60,297 bases of DNA from Parvibaculum sp036499025. GTDB lineage: Bacteria; Pseudomonadota; Alphaproteobacteria; Parvibaculales; Parvibaculaceae. The DNA is taken from positions 1-60,297 of the forward strand of contig DASYEM010000137.1 of the NCBI GenBank assembly GCA_036499025.1. The letters are read 5' to 3'. A program made the position numbers and the translations under genes. The notes beneath the pieces were generated by a model that did not search any database, was not told the DNA's origin, and worked only from the letters and a program-made list of their open reading frames with translations. Of this stretch, positions 55,981 through 60,297 are shown piece by piece. The first letter of the stretch is position 1. The number at the start of each line of letters is the position of its first letter.

Positions 55981-56847
55981 ATGACCGACCGGAACGCCGA
56001 CGCGGCCAACGCCGAACAAATCGAAGCCTGGAATGGCGCCGCCGGTGCGAAATGGGTGCGCTATCAGAACCGCCTCGACCGCATGCTCGCCCCTTTCGGC
56101 GCGGCGGTCGTCGAAGCCGCCGCGATCAAGCCCGGCGAGCGCATTCTGGATGTCGGCTGCGGATGCGGCGCGACGACGCTCGAAGCCGCAAGCCTTGCCG
56201 GACCGACCGGCCGCGCGCTCGGCATCGACATCTCCCTGCCGATGGTGACGCGCGCCAGGGAACGCAGCGCCGAACGCGGCCTTTCCGCCGCCTTCTCCGT
56301 TGCCGACGCCTCGCTGCATGATTTCGAGCCCGGCTCTTTCGACCTGTTGCTCTCGCGCTTCGGCGTCATGTTCTTCGACGCGCCAGCCGAGGCTTTCGCC
56401 AACCTGCACAAGGCGCTTGCAAGGAATGGCCGCCTCGCCTTCGTCTGTTGGCGGACCATGTCTGAAAATCCTTGGCTCTCCGTGCCGTTGCGGGCCGCCA
56501 TGCCGCTGCTGCCGCCTTTCGATCCGCCGGCCCCCGGCACACCCGGCCCTTTCGCCTTTGCCGACAATGCGCGCGTCGCCGCCATTCTCACGCAAGCCGG
56601 TTTCCGCGATGTCGGCCTGACGCCCTTCGACGCCGACATCGTGCTCGGTGCGCCCCAGGGCGACGCGGTGGAAGACGCGCTGGAACAGACGCTTGAAATC
56701 GGGCCCCTCGCCCGCCTTCTGGCCAATCTTTCCGACGATCTGCGCGCCCGCATTGCCGATACGGTTCGCGCCGAACTTGCCAGACACCGGACGGCGGCGG
56801 GCGTCACGCTCCCCGGCGCGACCTGGATCGTCACCGCATCCGCGTGA
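55981..56847 (+). CDS. Class I SAM-dependent methyltransferase
   Basis: This 288-aa protein shows NAEQIEAWNGAAGAKWVRYQ at the start, the SAM loop RILDVGCGCGATTLEAASLA, the acidic LGIDISLP after beta-2, FDLLLSRFGVMFFDAPAEAF and WRTMSENPWLSVPLRAAMPL. This matches a common alphaproteobacterial methyltransferase subfamily related to UbiE/Coq5 folds, with unknown acceptor. GGGGGAGCCG precedes the ATG, 38 nt after the flagellin-like gene, so they may be co-transcribed. A terminator-like hairpin follows. It is not UbiE itself, which lacks this N-terminus. Confidence 0.85.
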   Translation: MTDRNADAANAEQIEAWNGAAGAKWVRYQNRLDRMLAPFGAAVVEAAAIKPGERILDVGCGCGATTLEAASLAGPTGRALGIDISLPMVTRARERSAERGLSAAFSVADASLHDFEPGSFDLLLSRFGVMFFDAPAEAFANLHKALARNGRLAFVCWRTMSENPWLSVPLRAAMPLLPPFDPPAPGTPGPFAFADNARVAAILTQAGFRDVGLTPFDADIVLGAPQGDAVEDALEQTLEIGPLARLLANLSDDLRARIADTVRAELARHRTAAGVTLPGATWIVTASA

Positions 56848-56875
56848 GGGATCGTTTGAAACATTACCCGAAGGC

Positions 56876-56900
56876 AAAACGCCGAAAACCGCCGTTTTTT
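56876..56900 (+). terminator. Terminator-like hairpin after the methyltransferase gene
   Basis: aaaacgccg (56876–56884) and cgccgtttt (56890–56898) pair with one internal mismatch and run into six T residues (56895–56900). It separates the methyltransferase from the response-regulator cassette. Confidence 0.6.
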
Positions 56901-57000
56901 CCGCGCTTCGCTACATAAGTTTTAAGACCTCTCACCTAGCGTGTGATTGAGCATGTTCGAGCGCGTGGGGCGTTCGGATGCTAATCGCTCGGGGGTAAAA

Positions 57001-57498
57001 ATGGCTCGATCCGTTTTCGAGGCATTGACGGTGCTCGCTGTCGACGACAGCAAGCACATGCGTTTATTGCTGACGGAGCTTCTTCGCGTACTGGGTGTGG
57101 GCCATGTCATCGTCGCCGGCGATGGCGATGAAGCCTGGTCTCAATATCTCAAACACAAGCCCGACGTCGTCATCACCGACGCCGCCATGGCGCCGATCGA
57201 CGGCTTCACCCTCGCCCGCCGCTTGCGCGATGCAGACAGTCTCGCCTTCGGCCGCATCCCGATCATCATGGTCTCCGCCCATAGCGAACTTTCCGCCGTC
57301 GAGAAGGCGCGCGACGTGGGCATCACCGAATTCATCTGCAAGCCGCTTTCGCCGCGCCTTCTCTATGAACGCCTCATCGCCGTCGTCAACCGTCCCCGCG
57401 AACTCGTCGAGAGCGCCGCCTTCAAAGGCCGCGATCGCCGGAGCGAAGGCATGACCTTCGACGGCGCCGCCACATCCAACGCTGTCTCCTTTCTCTGA
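57001..57498 (+). CDS. Single-domain response regulator (receiver), first of the pair
   Basis: This 165-aa receiver has acidic residues D15–D16 in VLAVDDSKHMRL, phospho-acceptor D60 in VVITDAAMAPIDGFTLARRL, Ser92 for the usual Thr/Ser and K114 in EFICKPLSPRLLYERL. The receiver ends near residue 125; a 40-residue polar tail carries no DNA-binding domain. The ATG at 57001 has GGGGGTAA before it; an ATG 16 codons upstream is possible but adds unconserved residues. It begins a three-gene cassette (receiver, Hpt-like, receiver) with 11-nt and −4-nt junctions and no kinase. CheY- or DivK-like signalling through protein contacts is likely. Confidence 0.88.
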   Translation: MARSVFEALTVLAVDDSKHMRLLLTELLRVLGVGHVIVAGDGDEAWSQYLKHKPDVVITDAAMAPIDGFTLARRLRDADSLAFGRIPIIMVSAHSELSAVEKARDVGITEFICKPLSPRLLYERLIAVVNRPRELVESAAFKGRDRRSEGMTFDGAATSNAVSFL

Positions 57499-57509
57499 AA
57501 GACCGGACC

Positions 57510-58031
57510 ATGAGCGAAACTTTCAGACCCAGAAATGCCGACGGCACGGACAAGAGCGTCGATGCGCGCTTTCTCCGCCTGCCTTCGATTGCCGAGCGCA
57601 AGCTTGGCCGCGACTACAGCGCGCCGATCCGTCTCGATCCGCGCGTTCTCGATCAAATGCAGCAAACGATCCGCGAACTCGGTTCGAAATATGCCGAGAC
57701 CCTAGCCGCCCAGGTCGGCCTGCTGCCGCCGCTGATCCAACGCGCTTGCGCGGGCATCGCCGAAGCGCGAGGCCAGATCTATACGATCGTCCACGATGTT
57801 CGCGGCCTCGCCGGTACCTTCGGCCATCCGATTGTCGGCAGCTTCGCCAAATCGCTCTGCGGCTACATGGAATCGAGCTCAGGTCTCGACCCGACCATCA
57901 TGCGCTTCCACATCGAGGCGATGCGCGACGCGCTTGAGGATCCCCAACCGGACGCGGGCCTTGCGCGCGAAACGCTCCGGTCGCTCGAATTGCTGATCGA
58001 TGCCGCCGGCGACGAAAGATCGGTCGGATGA
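57510..58031 (+). CDS. Hpt-type histidine phosphotransferase-like protein
   Basis: This 173-aa helical protein has a polar N-terminus (1–40) and a four-helix Hpt-like core. The putative phospho-accepting His95 lies in IYTIVHDVRGLAGTFGHPIV, which matches the Hpt pattern 'HxLKGxAxxFG' (here HDVRGLAGTFG). Helices before (QMQQTIRELGSKYAETLAAQ) and after (SLELLIDAAG) complete the bundle. It should shuttle phosphate between the two receivers encoded on either side, or from a distant hybrid kinase. It overlaps the second receiver gene by 4 nt (ATGA). Confidence 0.8.
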   Translation: MSETFRPRNADGTDKSVDARFLRLPSIAERKLGRDYSAPIRLDPRVLDQMQQTIRELGSKYAETLAAQVGLLPPLIQRACAGIAEARGQIYTIVHDVRGLAGTFGHPIVGSFAKSLCGYMESSSGLDPTIMRFHIEAMRDALEDPQPDAGLARETLRSLELLIDAAGDERSVG

Positions 58032-58558
58032 CCGCTTCCCCGCAGGCGCATAATGCGGCGCTCTTTGCCGGATTGAAGGTACTGGTCGTCGACGACAGTC
58101 TTGAAATGCGTCGCCTGCTTGTCGCTTTGCTCAACGTGATGGGAATTGACGAAGTCATTTGCGCGGCCGACGGCGATACCGGCCTTGCGCTCTTTTCCGA
58201 ACGCGCGCCCGATCTCGTCATCACCGACGGCAGCATGCAGCCTATGGACGGTTATGAAATGACGCGCGCCATCCGCGCCATGCGCAAGGAAAACGACGCG
58301 CCCGGACAAGGCGCCGATATTCCGGTGCTGATGCTGTCTGGCCATATGGGCCCCGAGATCGTCGCCCGTGCCCGCGACGAAGGCGTGACCGACTACATCG
58401 TGAAGCCTGTGACGCCTGAACTTCTTTACGAGCGCCTGCTCGAGGCGATTTCTAAACCCGTGCATGTCGTCGAAACGCCGACCTATCGCGGTCCCTCGCC
58501 GACGCGCCGACTTGTCGCGCGCCAGGCTGGCGACTTGAACGGGAATAGCGTGGATTAA
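58028..58558 (+). CDS. Single-domain response regulator (receiver), second of the pair
   Basis: This 176-aa receiver has D22–D23 in KVLVVDDSLEMRRLL, phospho-acceptor D67 in LVITDGSMQPMDGYEMTRAI, Ser104 in VLMLSGHMGPE and K126 in DYIVKPVTPELLYERLLEA. A short tail of about 30 residues (residues 147–176) has no effector domain. It resembles the first receiver of the cassette in layout (both end their receiver with 'P.LLYERL.A'), so the two look like an old duplication. It is coupled to the Hpt gene by ATGA. Confidence 0.88.
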   Translation: MTASPQAHNAALFAGLKVLVVDDSLEMRRLLVALLNVMGIDEVICAADGDTGLALFSERAPDLVITDGSMQPMDGYEMTRAIRAMRKENDAPGQGADIPVLMLSGHMGPEIVARARDEGVTDYIVKPVTPELLYERLLEAISKPVHVVETPTYRGPSPTRRLVARQAGDLNGNSVD

Positions 58559-58645
58559 CATCCCGAAATCTCATTAGTTCTTGTTTTGTTCCAAATATTT
58601 TTCTATGGTCGGGCCCGGACATTTGATCGCCGGGAGAGATCGCTC

Positions 58646-59257
58646 ATGCTCACGCTTTATCACGCGCCCCGCTCGCGTTCGTCGCGCTTCCTCTGGCTGC
58701 TGGAGGAATTGGGAACGCCCTATCACATCGCCTTGACTTCTATCGTCCGCCGCGATGGCGGCGAACCGGCGCCGGAAAGCTACCGCGCCATCCATCCGCA
58801 TTTGAAAGTGCCCGCCATCGACCATGACGGAGAGATCGTTTTCGAATCCTCCGCCGTGACGCTTTATCTGACCGACACGTTTCGTAAAAACAATCTGGGC
58901 CCGGACTTCGGCGAGGTCGGCCGCGCCGACTATCTCTCATGGCTCGCTTATAGCGCAGGCGTCATCGAACCCTCGGCAACCGCGCGCTTCAACAAGATGG
59001 ACACAGGCGACAACGCCAAGGCCTTCGTCGACTGGGACGATGTCGAGGCTTACGTCGCCCGCACGCTGGAAGCCCGGCCCTATGTGCTCGGCGAGAAATT
59101 CTCGGGCGCCGATATTCTGATCGGCTCGATGCTGCAATTCTTCAAAGGCAATCTTCTGCCCGAGCGAAAAGTCTATGACGACTATTTCGCCCGTATCTCC
59201 GCGCGCCCCGCTTACATCCGCGCGCAGGAAAAAGACAGCGGCCCCCGCGCGCTCTAG
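58646..59257 (+). CDS. Glutathione S-transferase family protein
   Basis: This 203-aa GST has an N-terminal thioredoxin-like domain with YHAPRSRSSRFLWLLEELG, KVPAIDHDGEIVFESSAVTL (the glutathione gamma-glutamyl contact cis-Pro and ES) and a C-terminal helical domain with GEKFSGADILIGSMLQF, the N-capping box. The ATG at 58646 starts the conserved MLTLYHAPRS, after GGGAGAG. The substrate is unknown. It converges with an alpha/beta hydrolase gene, overlapping by 4 nt. About 87 nt precede it, including an A/T-rich stretch that may hold a promoter. Confidence 0.9.
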   Translation: MLTLYHAPRSRSSRFLWLLEELGTPYHIALTSIVRRDGGEPAPESYRAIHPHLKVPAIDHDGEIVFESSAVTLYLTDTFRKNNLGPDFGEVGRADYLSWLAYSAGVIEPSATARFNKMDTGDNAKAFVDWDDVEAYVARTLEARPYVLGEKFSGADILIGSMLQFFKGNLLPERKVYDDYFARISARPAYIRAQEKDSGPRAL

Positions 59258-60072
59258 CGCGTCACCTCGGCGAGAAACCGGTCGAGCAGCGGATTGACAC
59301 GCGTCGCATCTTCCCAGAACGGCATATGCGCCAGCCCTTCGAGGATATGCACCTTGCGATCCCAGAGGTTGTTGTAGGCGACGGTCGTCAGAAAGGCATT
59401 GTTGACGAAAGGCTCGTTCTCGCCGGAGACGATAGCGAGTGGCTGCAAAGCCGTTCCCGCCACTTCGCGCCCATCGACATCGAGCCCGGCGGCGACCGAT
59501 TGCAGCATCAGCGGACGGAACCGTCCGTCGGCGCGCAACGCCGCGTCGGACATCCAGGGCAGCAGCTCGACATCTTCGCCCACCGTCTCCTGCGCATAGA
59601 CGCGCGCCTCCTCGGGCGTGAACTTGTCCTTGAAGGTGAGGCCCATATGGTCCGACGGCAGGAACGCCTCGCCCATGTCGGCGCCGCCGGCGGGCGGCGT
59701 GCCGGTGATCCAGGCCGCGACCGTGCCCGGCCAGCGCGCCAGCATTTCAAGCGCCGCATGTCCACCGAGCGACCAGCCCACGACGACCGCCTGCTTCACG
59801 CCCATCGCATCGAGCAGCGCGATGGCGGCGTCGGCATAGCCGTGAATCGAATAGGTAAGCGCCGGGTCCGGCGCGTCCGAACTCTGGCCATGTCCCGGCA
59901 GATCGAGCGCGATCATCCGATAGCGCAGGCCAAGCTCGCTGACCAACTGCTTGCCGAATATCTCCTTGCAGGAGGAATTGCCGTGGATCAACAGCACCAC
60001 CGGCCCCTCGCCGCCCGTATCGACCCAGGAAATCCGCCCGTGAACCGTCTCGGTAAAGCCCGTCGTCAGCAT
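59254..60072 (-). CDS. Alpha/beta hydrolase
   Basis: This 272-aa alpha/beta-hydrolase-fold enzyme shows VVLLIHGNSSCKEIFGKQLV (oxyanion HGN), the nucleophile elbow GWSLGG in VVVGWSLGGHAALEM, a cap domain, the acid in VSGENEPFVN and the His in HILEGLAHMPFWED. Esterase, lactonase or haloperoxidase-like activities are all possible; nothing in the context sets the substrate. The ATG at 60072 has GGGGGATTGA upstream. Its 3' end overlaps the convergent GST by 4 nt. The start is divergent from the gene at the right edge of the window. Confidence 0.88.
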   Translation of the reverse strand: MLTTGFTETVHGRISWVDTGGEGPVVLLIHGNSSCKEIFGKQLVSELGLRYRMIALDLPGHGQSSDAPDPALTYSIHGYADAAIALLDAMGVKQAVVVGWSLGGHAALEMLARWPGTVAAWITGTPPAGGADMGEAFLPSDHMGLTFKDKFTPEEARVYAQETVGEDVELLPWMSDAALRADGRFRPLMLQSVAAGLDVDGREVAGTALQPLAIVSGENEPFVNNAFLTTVAYNNLWDRKVHILEGLAHMPFWEDATRVNPLLDRFLAEVTR

Positions 60073-60146
60073 TCAATCCCCCTGAAATGTGGCGCTAAGC
60101 CTAGCATTTCCGCCGGGTCACGCACCTCTAAACTCTGAAAAATAAA

Positions 60147-60198
60147 AATGACAGGTGCGTCATTATTTTTTGCATCGATTAACCCTTGGCGCTATATT
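60147..60198 (+). promoter_or_regulatory. Promoter with adjacent inverted repeat before the last gene
   Basis: TTGCAT (60170–60175) and TATATT (60193–60198) are 17 nt apart, a good sigma-70-type pair. Just upstream lies aatgac (60147–60152) / gtcatt (60159–60164), a perfect 6-bp inverted repeat with a 6-nt spacer suited to a TetR- or similar dimeric repressor. Confidence 0.55.
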
Positions 60199-60210
60199 GG
60201 TACTCAGGAG

Positions 60211-60229
60211 GGACCGGCACGGTCGGTCC
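60211..60229 (+). other. Leader hairpin upstream of the last gene
   Basis: ggaccg (60211–60216) and cggtcc (60224–60229) form a 6-bp stem with a 7-nt loop in the 5' untranslated region, about 35 nt before the ATG. Confidence 0.35.
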
Positions 60230-60263
60230 TGTGAAAGCTCTCGTATCGGCTCTGGGAGGAGAC

Positions 60264-60297
60264 ATGACGAAGATCGACACGAATATCACGGTGGATT
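60264..60297 (+). CDS. Start of an unidentified gene, cut by the window edge
   Basis: An ATG preceded by GGGAGGAG (5 nt away) opens MTKIDTNITVD before the sequence ends. Eleven residues are too few to name a family. The good promoter and ribosome binding site upstream indicate a real, probably well-expressed gene. Confidence 0.6.
   Translation, partial: MTKIDTNITVD

Overview
The window is 60.3 kb of GC-rich chromosomal DNA from an alphaproteobacterium. The pointers are a complete petABC cytochrome bc1 operon, a MarR/OmpR-type pair resembling PetP/PetR, the cca–NUDIX–DUF1285 block divergent from moxR–DUF58–DUF4159, an lgt–midA–pgeF block divergent from ubiK and proC, a long alanine-rich bL25, OhrR/Ohr, and the REP-like palindromes common in this class. 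No genus can be given from sequence reading alone. Genes are tightly packed, with many 1 to 8 nt overlaps. I see no tRNA, rRNA, CRISPR array, insertion sequence or prophage.

Layout. 1–4.4 kb: moaE tail, a hotdog thioesterase, ilvE, and a MarR – response regulator – histidine kinase operon. 4.4–8.1 kb (leftward): csaA, a TetR/COQ9-like protein, a 71-aa membrane protein coupled to proC, a YbjN-type protein, ubiK and DUF1993. 8.2–16.4 kb (rightward): lgt, midA, pgeF, a lipoprotein, prs, rplY with a structured leader, pth, ychF and a dienelactone hydrolase. 16.5–18 kb: peroxide defence (ohrR, ohr, glutathione peroxidase). 18–22.6 kb: a sulfatase with its formylglycine-generating enzyme, then an AraC regulator divergent from an EamA transporter. 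22.6–27.3 kb (leftward): mtnP–apt–terC/CBS–mtnA–class II aldolase, an apparent methylthioadenosine salvage operon. 27.4–30.1 kb (leftward): petABC. 30.4–33.1 kb: trmL, hemF, an AraC regulator and a VOC protein. 33.1–36.5 kb (leftward): DUF1294, a secreted protein, cca, NUDIX and DUF1285. 36.6–43.5 kb: moxR–DUF58–DUF4159–VWA. 43.6–46.3 kb: a zinc-type ABC importer led by a 34-aa membrane peptide behind a Zur-like box. 46.3–48.6 kb: two acetyltransferases and an SDR.

48.8 kb holds a probable ribosome-rescue gene arfA whose reading frame is cut by an intrinsic terminator before any stop codon. 49–52.6 kb: a LysR regulator divergent from wrbA, pirin and a glutathionyl-hydroquinone reductase, a likely quinone-stress cluster. 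52.6–60.3 kb: a secreted protein, an amidase, a NUDIX hydrolase, a flagellin-like protein, a methyltransferase, a receiver–Hpt–receiver cassette with no kinase, a GST, an alpha/beta hydrolase, and the start of an unknown gene behind a good promoter.

Links between genes: PetP/PetR-like regulators at 2–3 kb may act on petABC at 28–30 kb. mtnP releases adenine that apt uses with PRPP made by prs. The sulfatase needs the adjacent FGE. The regulatory DNA best supported by sequence is the ohr palindrome, the Zur-like box, the LysR-side 12-bp inverted repeat, the rplY leader and the terminator inside arfA.
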